64,000 nucleotides of DNA from Blasia pusilla (taxonomy: Eukaryota > Marchantiophyta > Marchantiopsida > Blasiales): contig CM114271.1 of the NCBI GenBank assembly GCA_050084515.1, positions 54,808,001-54,872,000 of the forward strand, in the 5' to 3' direction. Positions 53,295-64,000 of this stretch are shown in pieces; position 1 is the stretch's first letter, and each line of letters starts with the position of its first letter. The position numbers and the translations under genes were made by a program. A model generated the notes under the pieces. The model worked only from the letters and a program-made list of their open reading frames with translations, searched no databases and was not told the DNA's origin.

Positions 53295-56106
53295 CTTTTC
53301 CTTTTCTTTTACTGCAGCTACATCGACAGAAGATGGTTCAAGGTGTAGATCGCATCGATGATCTCTCTGTACAAGCTGTGCTAAAGGCAAGCTCATCAGG
53401 CAACATATCACAGGAGGTGGACAAGATCTTCCTGTGCAAAAAAACTCTAGATCTTATTCATAGTGATCTGGCAGGACCAATGAAGACACCCAGTATTGAG
53501 AACACCTACTATTTCTGTACTTTTCTTAACCAATATACAAAAAAATCTTTTTTCTACATTCTTCACAAGAAGTCAGACGTCTTTTCTACATTCCATAAGT
53601 TCAAAATCATGGTTGAAAGAGAAACTGGTCTCAAGATTCGCATTCTCAGAACAGATGGAGGTGGTGAATACTTAGACTCTTCTTTTCAAGTCTTTCTTCA
53701 ATTTTCTGGTATTCTTCATCAACGCACAGGAAGAGATTGTCCTCTGCAGAATGGGACTACTGAAAGACTCAACCGCACACTACAGGAAAAGGCAAGATGT
53801 ATGCTCATTCACATGCACCGTCCTATATCATTTTGGGGAGAAGCAATTGTTACAGCTAACTATCTTTGGAACTTGAGTCCTACTCAAACTCTTTCAACAA
53901 CACCTTCTGAGGCCTGGAGTGGTCTCAAACCTATCTTCGAGTGTTTGAATGTCAAGCATTTGCTGTCATTCCAGCTGAGAGAAGAAGAAAGATGGATTCC
54001 ACGGGTGAAGAATGTGTATTCCATGGCTACCAGGTTGGTTCTAGATGTTATAAACTTCTCAATCCCAAGACAAAACGTGTTTTTCTCAGCAAAGATGTTG
54101 TCTTCAATGAAGATACTCCTTTCTCCTTTTCTCCTGTTTTTCATTCTTCCTATTCTCCATTCTTTGATTCTTTTCCATTAGAAAACTCTCAACCAATAAC
54201 TGTTCCTAAAGCAGTAAGAAAAACTACACTTCTATTCAAATAGTGGGAGGCCCCCAATCAGACGCTGCATCACAGACAAATGTTGAAATAGTGGGAGATC
54301 CTTCAGAAAAAACAGGTGCTATTGCTTTAGAAAAACCCATGGGATATCTGCCCACTTCTTTTCATCCTACGCGATCATCATAAACATCTATACCAGTACA
54401 TATTTATGATGCTGCTTGCTCAAACATTCTTATCTCTTCTCGTATCCAATCTGATCCAATCACTAGAACAGAAGCCCTCTTTAGGCCAGATGCTCATGAA
54501 TGGAAAACTGCTATGGAAGCTGAAATTGCCTCTCTTCATGAAAATAAAGCTTGGATTATTGTACCAAATCCTAAAAAGCGCAAGTCATCCACAGATACTG
54601 CCAACATAGTCTCTTGTAAATGGGTTTTCAAGATCAAACCATCCTCTTCAGGAAGTATTCTCAAGTACAAGGCCAGGCTGGTAGCTAAAGGCTTTTCACA
54701 GAAAGAAGGAATTGATTACAAAGAAACATTCTCTCCTGTCATAAATATCACTTTTCTTTGGATGCTTCTTTCCATTGCTGCTGTTCGCAACGCTGAACTA
54801 CATCAAATGGACGTCAGGACTGCTTTTCTTCATGGTCATCTACAAGAAATCATATACATGCATCAACCTCCAGGTTTTGAAGTAACTGATCAAGGTCCAC
54901 AGATATGTCTTCTGGAGAAAGCTCTTTATGGCTTAAAGCAATCCTCTCGAGCTTGGTATCAAAATATGGATGGATACTTAACCTCTGCAGGTGTTCTCAG
55001 AATTACTTATGATCCTTGTTTGTATCACAAACGGTCTTGTACAGATCAATTACTCATAGTTGCTGTAAATGTAGATGATCTTGCTATTCTAGCAGATAAT
55101 CTCATTCAACTACAACAATTCAAAAGTCATGTTCAATCCATTTTTAAAATGGTGGACATGGGAGAGTTTCGACACTTGTTAGGACTTCAGGTGGTAAGAG
55201 ACTGGGCACATCACAAGATTTCTTTGCATCAACAAAGGTATGTCTGTGAAAAACTTGTAGAATTCGGTGTGAAAGATTGTCATACAGTTTCTACCCCTTC
55301 TGTGCCTGGGACAACATTGTCCAAGCCCACATCTACTCCTACTAGTGATGATCTTGCTCATTTTCAGCAATATCCTTATGCCGCGATAGTTGGAAATCTT
55401 GTGTATGCTTCAACAATGACTCACCCTGATATCTCTTTCAGTGTGGGCCAGTTAAGTAAATACATGTCCAACTATTCCATTGAACATTGGCAAGCAGCTA
55501 TACATGTGCTCAGGTATTTGAAGGGGGCTTCCAATATGGGTATCATCTCTGATGGTTCCACCCATGACTTTACTCTTCAGGCCTATGCAGATGCCACTTT
55601 CGCTTCTTCTAAAGATAATAGAAAATCTATTTCAGGATTTGTTCTTATCATGGCAGGAGGTGCAGTAAGGAAGCAGACAGTTACTGCACAGTCTACTACA
55701 GAAGCTGAATATATAGCCCTCAATGAGGCTACCAAAGAAATACTTTGGATTCGACATTCACTTGCTGAGATTGGTTTTCCACAGCAAACTCCAACAATTC
55801 TTTAAGAAGGAAATTACACTGCAATTCAACTATCAAATAATTTTTGCTCCTATTCCAAAATCCGACATTTGGAACTAAAATTCTTCCTTCATATCAGAAC
55901 ACGTTTAACAACAAAATACTTGTCTACAAGTATGTAGATCCTCAGTTCAGGCTGCTGATGTTTTAACTAAAAGTCTATCTAAAGACCAACATTATTCTTT
56001 ACTCCAAATATTAGGATGTAGGAAATGCAACTGGGTGGGAGATACGACACTTTTCGAGTAGACAGCTGCATGTTTTTCCAGCTAAATCATTCCAGCTCAA
56101 TGGGAC
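53295..56106 (+). pseudogene. Copia-type retrotransposon body, 5'-truncated and frameshifted
   Basis: Starts inside the gag-pre-integrase domain (LHRQKMVQG, then CTSCAKGK in a shifted frame near 53370). The integrase core shows Asp in HSDLAGP, Asp in RTDGGG and Glu in NGTTERLNRTLQ. A frameshift near 53940 moves the frame. Reverse transcriptase and RNase H follow in a third frame, about 54455-55805: KARLVAKGFSQ, QMDVRTAFLHG, VNVDDLAIL (YVDD box as NVDD), YADATFA and TEAEYIAL. A last piece, AADVLTKSLSKDQH, lies near 55950. No gag, protease or 5' LTR is present. The frameshifts mean it cannot be autonomous. Confidence 0.93.
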
Positions 56107-56481
56107 TGTTAGATAAATACCCTTTCGATGAAGGTATCAGGCTTTAACTAGATGTATGTTAAAGGAACTATCTAATGCTGCTACTCTTAGTGATCCTTCA
56201 TCTAAGTAGCCATTTGGAAATGCAAATAAAAGAGCCACTTGACCACTTGGTCCTGTATCTCACGTCCTACTTTTAGTGGTTCCCCATCTAGTCATGTGGC
56301 CACTTGGCTAAAAGAGGCACTGTAAAACTAGTAGGCTATCTTATATCTAGCCACCATCCAGACTAGTATATAGTCTGGGGCTTGGACGAGCATAGTCTAC
56401 TAAGTTCTCCATAAAGTTTATACACAGCTTTGCTATCATATCATAGCCATTGTGTCATACATTTCTCATATATTTCTAACA
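56107..56481 (+). mobile_element. Copia 3' LTR
   Basis: 375 bp beginning TGTTAGATAAATACC and ending TATTTCTAACA, with the 6-bp terminal inverted repeat TGTTAG/CTAACA. It follows a G-rich polypurine stretch (GGGTGGGAG near 56034) by about 65 bases. The matching 5' LTR is not in the window. Confidence 0.85.
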
Positions 56482-57253
56482 CTCTTCACCTTGTGGGTCT
56501 TCTTAGCTGACTCATCCTCATCAGCTCTCAACCGAAAGAGCAAACCGTAAATCCAGTTTAAGGTTACCAAGGTCACTCAGTGATTGCCGCATCATGACAT
56601 GGGATGACACTCAAACACACTGATAACCAGATTACTCATGTTCTTACTTACCAACTCATAGGACAACACAGGTTGCTGTTCCAACCTCACTCAATTTAGC
56701 AAATAAACTCAAGTAGACTACCAGTGACTCATTCTACCTGACTAGGTACGACTACTGATTTATTCACACATGGCCAAATTGCAAATGATTGCAACCAATA
56801 AAGTACCACCCATGGGGGCGAAAAGAGGTGCAGAGTGCAGTTATTCCGAATGCATTAGAAGATCTTTGACCCTTACATAGCTATTATTGGAAGTTGCATG
56901 TCACATTGTTTCATATCAAGAAAAGGGGGCTCAAAATAGGCCTGCTCAGTCCTGATGTTCCATTTGGACGACACGAGTTGGGGTCCTCTAAAAACGATCT
57001 AGAAACTCTTGTTCTCGTTGCCTGTGAACTAGACGATTTACACTCAGGCGAATTCTTTACAGCTGAAAATCTCGCTCCAACCACTTACCACAGATTGACC
57101 AATGTGTCAAAAACAATGGCATTTCTTGATTCAGCACGGATTTCGAAGTTTTGAGAGTGCTACCATGAATCGGCTGTTCAGTAGAAGGGCGATCCTCTGG
57201 TAGTATGAAAAACGACGTATCCTTGGCAGGTAAGTTATTGAACACAAAACATT
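56482..57253. other. Intergenic DNA and NDUFA5 3' flank
   Basis: No gene is recognised. The part next to 57253 probably includes the 3' UTR of the minus-strand complex I gene. An 86-codon plus frame at 56894-57154 has no motif. Confidence 0.5.
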
Positions 57254-57993
57254 TCAAGCGCGCCGATGGAGAGGGACATGGCTAGGAACATCGTTTTCTT
57301 CAATTATAATTTGCACTTTGGCGCCCTCAGGGGATTCCCACGGCTTCCACTCTGCATCGCCGGAGATTACATCCATTACTTGCCCATACACGACGAAGTA
57401 AAATTCATTAAGCCACTCTCCACAAACGCACGGAATGCGCATGCTTCACATACAACCACGGGAAAGATCCCGAGGCCCTGAGCTCAAATACCCTGCGACA
57501 GCTCTCGCAGAAGCAATCTACTAACACGGGAATGCAAACTAATTTCACAACATTGCACGATCCCGTCTAAAGCTCCGACTACACACAAAAGAGCGAGGAG
57601 CCATTCCATAAACGTCCATAAAAAGTAGATCCGGGAAAATCCCAGGAAATGAAAGAAAAGCAGGACATTGAAGCACGCACCGGCCATTTTAGGGATCAAT
57701 TGAAGCTCGTCCTTCGCCTGCTGAATCAGCTGTTCCACCTGACCAAACCCAACCTTCTTCTCAATCTCTTCCCAATCTTCTTCCTCGTTGCATATCTTCA
57801 AGCGGTGTCGGGTAAGCTCCTCCACCGTCTTCCTGTATTGTGCCGACTCCGGGATGGGCTGCACGGCTTCCAAGGTCTTGTGATACAATCCTATCAAAAC
57901 TTCCCTAGCATTCGGCACCACCGGTAACCCTACGATTCCCGTTGTTTCCTTCACTCCCGCCAGCAAAGGCCCCGTGAATCTTCTCAGGAACAT
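57254..57993 (-). CDS. NDUFA5: NADH:ubiquinone oxidoreductase subunit, NDUFA5/B13 type
   Basis: Two exons, 57993-57681 and 57351-57254, joined in phase 1 by a GT-AG intron of 329 bp, give 136 residues (411 nt with stop). The small B13 subunit sits on the matrix arm of mitochondrial complex I. The first exon carries TTGIVGLPVVPNAREVL (residues about 17-33), YRKTVEELTRHRLKICNEEE and EEIEKKVGFGQVEQLI, which are the family core. The second gives EWKPWESPEG and ends ENDVPSHVPLHRRA, close to the usual C-terminus. The start ATG at 57993 fits the family start MFLR. Without the intron the first frame would run on into a hydrophobic tail that the family lacks. No lesion is seen. Confidence 0.95.
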
Positions 57994-58459
57994 AGCTGCT
58001 CACCTCGATCGATCGATCGACCGCACCCTTCTTCTCGACTGATTCCTCTTCCTGTGCCCACCTTTGATCTCCTCTTGCTCCGACTCCAGCATTCTCTCGA
58101 GCGTCTCGTGTCCGTGTTACTGGATTGTCTCTCCTCCGGCCGACCCTAGCTTCCGGTTCCACGCTCGGACCGGTTCCAATGAGAGAGACCAGCGGTTCTC
58201 GACAAGCTGGGACACCTAAACAGCTGAAGATGAGTAGTTGAAGAAGAAACCAGTGGGCGGCATTGGGAGGGGGGGAATTGGAGACGAGAATTAATTATCT
58301 ATATTATTATAGGAGAGTTCCCACATAGGGGTGCCATCTCTTGCGTATTATTTTTTACTTGAACCAAAGCATGTAAACTATTCTCGAACGAACTAACTTT
58401 GTCTCCTTGGCTCTCTTTCATGTGTGAGAGCACGGGCACTAGTGGATAGGTTAGAAAGT
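57994..58459. other. NDUFA5 upstream region
   Basis: Likely leader and promoter of the minus-strand complex I gene. It is GC-richer near the gene, with a short ATCG tandem run at about 58006-58020. No second gene is recognised. Confidence 0.45.
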
Positions 58460-58776
58460 GAGAAAAAAATGAGTGTACGTAGAGGTCGTAAGGAGTGCGC
58501 CGCCCTTTGAGAAGAGTGGGGGAGAGAAAGTGATTAATACGTACGCGTGATGGATTGGTGGATAGCCTGGATGATGAGGAAAAAAAAGGACGAGTATATG
58601 TAAGGGCCGTAATGAAGGAAGAAATCGATGCGTGCCCTTTGAGAGGGGTGGGAGGAGAAAGTAATTATTATGCATGCGTGATGGACACATAGATAGCCTA
58701 GATGATGAGAACATAAAACGACAAACATATGTAACAGCCGTAAAGAAAATACCTTGCATGGAGAAAAGAGGATGGG
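58460..58776. repeat. Imperfect ~115-130 bp tandem repeat, about 2.5 copies
   Basis: Units at about 58460-58574, 58575-58705 and a partial one at 58706-58776 share the words GCCCTTTGAGA, GCGTGATGGA and GATAGCC, followed by GATGATGAG. Poly-A runs vary between units. Confidence 0.8.
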
Positions 58777-61589
58777 GTGTATGAGAGGGTGGGGGGACTC
58801 AAAGGCCAACGCGTCAAGTTGAAGAAATGGGTAGAGTTTGCTCACTTGATAAGTATATTCACTAGTCTCTAAGTCCATTGTTTATTTACCATAAGTTTTT
58901 CCCTCCTTCCCAACTAATCCCCCTTCCTGCGCTACCATCAATTTGGTCCCTCGTTATAGTGACATAGGGAGGGATTGGAGTAGCAACAAGAAGAAGATCT
59001 CATGGTGGAGGGGACTTATCATGACACAATGGCACAAATTTAGATCTAATGTCTCGGTTAGAGAAAGGAAAGAGCTCAAAATCCATTGGGGGGTACACGC
59101 TTGAGGAAATAATTATTTAGGGTGGTTCCCCATGGAAACCGGAACGATGGGTAGTATGGCTCCTAGGCCAAGGGTCTTGTACTAAGTCCGGCAAGACACA
59201 TTATATTTCCATGCCATTTTGTCCTCGATCTGACAAGATGTCCTAGTTTCTAAAGTTTGGCATTTTTTATGTACTACTAGGCTCTGTAAAAAAAAAAATA
59301 GAGCACTTCTATCCACTACAATGATGGGAAAGTACCCCTCCACTTCCTCCAGTGCACTCCACTTTGGAAGTTCATTTTTTTGCATCTAGATGAACAACTA
59401 CACGAAGAACCAACAACCCAAGAGGAGAAGCAATTGAAAATGAAAATCTACCAATGTTTGTCATGCGCGACAACTCGATTTGGAATGTTGACCTGAGTAG
59501 AAAAAGTTCCTTCTCAAAAAAATTCTTGTTCCTTCTCAAACTGATCGAATTGATCATGTCAAATTTGACAAGATGAATTCATAAGTTTCTCACAAGAAGA
59601 TGTGAATGCATGCCCAATTAGCAATTATGCATTCTAAAATTGGAGTGGAGGTCGAGGTGAGGACAAGGTAGTAGGCTATGCCCCCATCCAATATAAAAAT
59701 GTAGCATGCTACAAGATGCTCAAAACTTACTTCTTGTGTTTAATTCAATACCTCTAGCATGAGAGAAAGCACCAAGAAAGGGAATGTGTTATGTCTTTAA
59801 TGATGTGTTCTCCCTTAATTTCATGGGTACCACACAAAGAGAATACATCAATGCGAAAGACATGCGAGAAGTAGGGACACACCACATTATTGATCAAGAG
59901 TTATACTATCCTCTAATAGATTGCACAATTCTACTATTGCCCACTTCTTGATTTTTTGTTGTTGTATATTGTCAAAAAACACCAATATTCAACAATGTTT
60001 TAGGAACATCCAACTCCAAACTTCGATATAGCTAGCCACGTAAATGAAAAAGTAGGATCTCCAAAGATCCGTACATAGAGGCGCGCAAGTACCACTACCT
60101 TCCATATATACTCCTCATATTTTATCGCCATAGTGAAGTTTGTTAGTGGTGTCGTGCGCATACACATCGTAGTCACCGAACACACACACAAACACGCACG
60201 ATCCCATGCTAACGCATGGCATCCAAACAATGAGACAAGAAGTACTAAAATATCTCCAATCGCCCCCAAAATAAGATCCAATCTCTCTCACAACACCATA
60301 GTTCTCACATGTATGCACTCTCACATGCCTCTCTCAATATCAAACCAAACCCTCTCTCCTAATGAAAGGTTTGGGTTACACTCAAAAGGCAAGGAGCCAT
60401 AGCTCCGCCGCCTCGTGCCAAGAGGTTCAAGAAAGAGAGAATGATCTCTCAAGCTGTCTGTCCTTGATGTATACCCCTCCCCTCTCCCAAGCTCTCTCCA
60501 TGGTAACCTATGCTCCCAAGTCACCTCCTTGGCTCTTGACCTGATGTAGGAGGTCAAGGGCCACTTACTAGAAATATATTCAAAATGGTACTTACCTAAA
60601 ATAGTAATTCCTCAATATGGCTCCAAATGAGCCGAAACGAAGGGAAAACCTACTCTTTCAGGTTTCCCAAAACCTCAACAGGTCATCCTCGACCTCCTGA
60701 GCCTCTCCTCCACTGCTCGTGAAGGCGCTCTACTAGATCTCATGGATCTCTCCAAAAATACATGAGAGTGGTTAAGAAGAGTTTCATCTTTAGAGGTACA
60801 AGGATGCTTCATGTAGTATCCACTTCCCCATTTTAAGTTTGAGTTTCGAATCCTCGTCGATGAGGGAGAAGTTACAAGCTTGTCATAATTTTAGGCAAGG
60901 ATTAAGGCTAGGGTCCATAATAACTAATGTCTAATTACGAGAGAGTAATCCTCTCTAACGTACCCTATTACAGTATAATTGATTACCTCCAACATGGGCT
61001 TATGTATCCCTCAATTTTCCAAGAATTTGGCTCTTCCCGTCTAAATTTTAAGAGACTTCGCTCACAATTTAGTACACTCACCTTGAAGTGAAAAAACTTC
61101 CAACGATCTACAAATAAAAGTCAATCACAAAAAAAATTCCAACTAGTACAACTAAAATTAGTTTTCAATTTAGGATGTTAAGCCCTAAGCACCATATAGG
61201 TGTTTGAGCCCTAACTATTTACCCTTCTATGCATGCCTCTCCTCAATGAATCATTGCCCCTTCTCTTGGTTCTCAAAGCGCTTTTCTCTTCACACTTCTA
61301 TGTTTCTCCTCTTCCTCCATACCTTATAATTGTGTTGTGCTCATACCTTCTTCTCTTATATCCCATAGCCATGGCTGATTCTTTTCACTTAGCTATATGT
61401 TATTCTGCCATCTCGAATTGATTGCGAGTACTACACTCTTCATACTCTCTTATGTTTGTACTTGTTGAATATAACAAAGATTTCCTCATATTTTAGGTTG
61501 GATATTTGGTGTACATCAGATACAACTCCTTTGAAAGTCTTAGTTATATAAGAAAGCAATTTATGGAGAAAGGTATTTGGTTGGTCTTT
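58777..61589. other. AT-rich intergenic DNA with a possible LTR edge at 60150
   Basis: No gene is recognised. At 60150 the sequence TGTCGTGCGCATACACATCG closely matches the LTR-1 terminus, but the DNA after it does not follow LTR-1. It may be the edge of a related, diverged LTR ending somewhere before about 60600. Confidence 0.4.
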
Positions 61590-61885
61590 TGGTTCCATTG
61601 AGATATAACAAGAACACTCAATAGTATCTCATTGATGATGTAGGATACCCATTATTACCTTGGCTCATTATCCCTTATCCACAAGTGAGTGGTAAAAAAA
61701 GGAGGTATGGAATTATCTCAATTCTTCCATGCCAATGTGTGTGGAGAGAACTTTTGAACGATTGAAATGAACATGGTGCATACTCAATCAACACATTTAT
61801 CATCTCAAATTGGAATGATTACAAAAAAATGATCGTTGCTTGTTGTATCTTGCACAACATTTTTTTGATAGACAAGATTCTACAC
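61590..61885 (+). pseudogene. PIF/Harbinger-type transposase relic
   Basis: Broken + frames give YLIDDVGYPLLPWLI near 61640 and RTFERLK-like text near 61745, then IVACCILHNIFLI near 61835. These are the hallmark blocks of the Harbinger nuclease C-terminal half (DDE_Tnp_4). Stops and shifts are present, and no termini are identified. Confidence 0.75.
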
Positions 61886-62036
61886 CATGTATACTTTTTA
61901 GGATTGCAAGATCTCATCCATCTAATTTTTGAAGTTTTATACCAAGCATCATAGACACCTCTAATGGAAGAGCTAACTAAGATGGTCTTCTCAACCATCT
62001 AGTGCTATAAATTGAGTACATGATATATGTAAGATA

Positions 62037-62654
62037 TGTTGTGCGCATACACATCACTACAAAACTCACATCACTGGTCATATCTACACACCACACAACA
62101 CCAATCTTCCCAACACACTGGTTAATTCATCCATAAACCAAACAAACTCATGCATATACATTGAGGCCCCGCAACAAAATCACCGTAAAAGTGGTATATC
62201 TAGTATAAAACTCCACTCCTAAATCTACATCGGCATATCAAGCCTCGTCTACCCTCTGCTATTAGGAAATCTGGACGTTAGCACCCTGGTCCTATCTCAC
62301 ACACAAGCAAGAGAGGTGCTCCAACAACCCAACATGAGAAAGATGGCTTGGGAAAGCCATCTTCCTCCCTTATATAGGTGTGGGAAAAGCTAAAAAGCTC
62401 TTCCCTCAAAACTAGCAATGCTCATGGTAAAGTGCACGCACAAGTTACTAGGGCGGGTGACCTGCTCAACAAGTCATCTGATTGTCAAAGACCAAAATAG
62501 GACAATCCTCACAAACAACGTTCCTAACACAAAAGACCTATCCTCAACCTCATCCGACATCTCGCGACAAAGTTACACTCAAGACAGTCAGTCCGTTGGC
62601 TCTCTATGCCATCATTGCGATAGATCTCTACCTATCGCCTACTAAGATATGACA
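62037..62654 (-). mobile_element. LTR-1 copy C, apparently solo
   Basis: 618 bp, reading TGTTGTGCGCATAC ... AAGATATGACA on the + strand and transcribed leftward. TATATAAG lies at 62369-62376 (minus), with the perfect conserved stem-loop at 62340-62363 just downstream in transcription sense. No clear target duplication and no coding body beside it. Confidence 0.82.
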
Positions 62655-64000
62655 AATAAGACTTAATACATGACTACAATTTTCATTTATAGTACATTCA
62701 TTATTCAAGATTTCTTACTTTAAAGATATGTTGCAAATACTTCTACAAGTGCTTTATACTTTTGGGCTTGTTTGTCTTGTCTCTCCTTTATGACTTCAAT
62801 CAAGTCCTTGGTAATGACATTGTGAACTTCACTTATTGAGTTTTTTCCAATTTTTTTCCTTTGATCCCACAACCAAGGCTTGGCTTCCTTATATTGAAGA
62901 GTCATTGATACCATTAAATTCAACAATGAAACTATATTTGGTTTGTTCAAGATGGTCTCTAGATGCATCTACGAAGATAAGAGAAGTGTTAAGAGAGGTA
63001 TCATTTAAAACATATCTCCCTAGGGTACAAATATGTGCATTTAAAATTTTGGAAAATCACTCACTCCAAGTTCGTCTTGTGGGTGAATTGGTTCATATGG
63101 CTCTTTGTGAGTGTTTCCTTAAACTCCATAGCTTGATGCATCTACCAAGATACATTTCTTATGAGGAAGTGTTAATATGTGAAAGAATTAAAACAAGACA
63201 AGAACAGGAGGAAAAATACTACACACGTGGAATAGTGCTTGCATAATGTGGTCGATCTTCTTTGGATTCACAAGTTTGACTTCATCTATTAGATATCCAT
63301 ATTTTTCTACCATTGAGTGAGAGGAGATATTAGAAGATGATAGATAATACAATATAGACAATACACATAAAGTCAAATTTCTTTTCCTATCAATAGTGGG
63401 AAATATTTTCTTGTTGTTTTTGTCAAGCAGACTTGTGTTTGCATGTTAAGAAGACACTCTCCAATAATAATATAGATTAGCATCATTCCGAATGGGATCG
63501 ATTGTGCACTCATTGATGGTATCGGTGCGTAGAGAGTAGCCTCATGAAACATTTTGGCCTTTCTTTGATGTTCTGTTAGTGGAGGGATTTGTAGAAATGA
63601 CAGGGATGTCCCATTACTAAACTCCCAAAATCGTTGGAACCGGAGCTTGACCTAAATGGATTGTCAATTTATTTTGTTTTCGTGACTATTTTTTGTAGTG
63701 GCATATGCACCATAGATACTACCAAAATCTATGTTATAATGGGCCATCATCAATGCACAATAGGACAAAATAGTGGAACAATAAAGGTCGGGTCCCATGG
63801 GACCCGATCGGCCCTTATTGGGTCGGAAACATAATTTGGTCTATGACCAATCTATGTTTCCACGGGAAAAATCAAGAAAATACGTAGGTTCTTCGTACAA
63901 ACTGTTAGACATTCAACAAGAAGGGTCGCCAGGACGTTGGATAATTTTTGCGCCCATTTTTTTTTGGCGCAGAAAAAACAGCGACCCTTGATGGTCACCG
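62655..64000. other. AT-rich intergenic DNA to the window edge
   Basis: Frames at 62720-62968 (-), charged and possibly coiled-coil, and at 62836-63246 (+) overlap and are unassigned. The last 220 bases contain a palindrome and a larger stem-loop (listed separately) and may be the end of an element cut by the window. Confidence 0.45.
63788..63989. repeat. 20-bp palindrome and a nearby nested stem-loop
   Basis: 63788-63807 is a perfect 20-bp palindrome centred on CCATGG. Further on, AAGGGTCGC (63921-63929) pairs exactly with 63981-63989. An inner near-complement, TTTTTGCGCC against GGCGCAGAAAAA, lies between them. Confidence 0.85.

Noticed and set aside
53139-53348. Short plus frame proposed as the Copia start
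   Set aside because: Copia similarity begins only near 53295-53310; the preceding DNA shows no gag or 5' LTR.

Overview
The window looks like nuclear DNA of a land plant. It has intron-rich genes with GT-AG splice sites, a plant-type 3-ketoacyl-CoA synthase, a probably plastid-targeted RsmG, a mitochondrial complex I subunit, AAACCCT telomere-type repeats, long (AG)n microsatellites and many decayed transposons. A PITP-family lipid-transfer domain, the AG-rich microsatellites and the loose gene spacing hint at a bryophyte or other non-seed plant. I cannot name the species.

Layout. 0-2 kb: relic of a hAT-type transposase. 2.3-3.9 kb (+): intronless KCS gene. 4-12.6 kb: gene-poor, with an (AG)55 tract and a 23-bp perfect hairpin. 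12.6-17.3 kb (-): seven-exon RsmG-type 16S rRNA methyltransferase, with a non-LTR reverse-transcriptase relic in intron 4. 17.4-25.8 kb: intergenic, with a purine-rich tract and retroelement LTR pieces. 25.9-37.3 kb (-): a 22-exon model that reads in one phase-consistent frame through a phosphatidylinositol-transfer (IP_trans) domain, a B-box zinc finger and a C-terminal DUF547 domain. 37.3-41.5 kb: more GC-rich, no recognised gene. 41.5-48.7 kb: nested retroelement remains (a 600-bp LTR family, a gag-protease-only element and a solo LTR inserted in its gag). 49.2-50.8 kb (-): broken MULE transposase. 53.3-56.5 kb (+): 5'-truncated, frameshifted Copia element with its 3' LTR. 57.25-58.0 kb (-): two-exon NDUFA5-type complex I subunit. 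58-64 kb: tandem repeats, a Harbinger relic and another LTR copy.

The four supported host genes (KCS, RsmG, the PITP/B-box/DUF547 gene, NDUFA5) share no pathway and are not an operon. All exon models were made by eye from reading frame, splice sites and family motifs. The most unusual item is the predicted PITP-B-box-DUF547 fusion. In its PITP domain two residues needed for inositol-lipid headgroup contact (Lys61, Asn90) are replaced although the alignment numbering is otherwise preserved.
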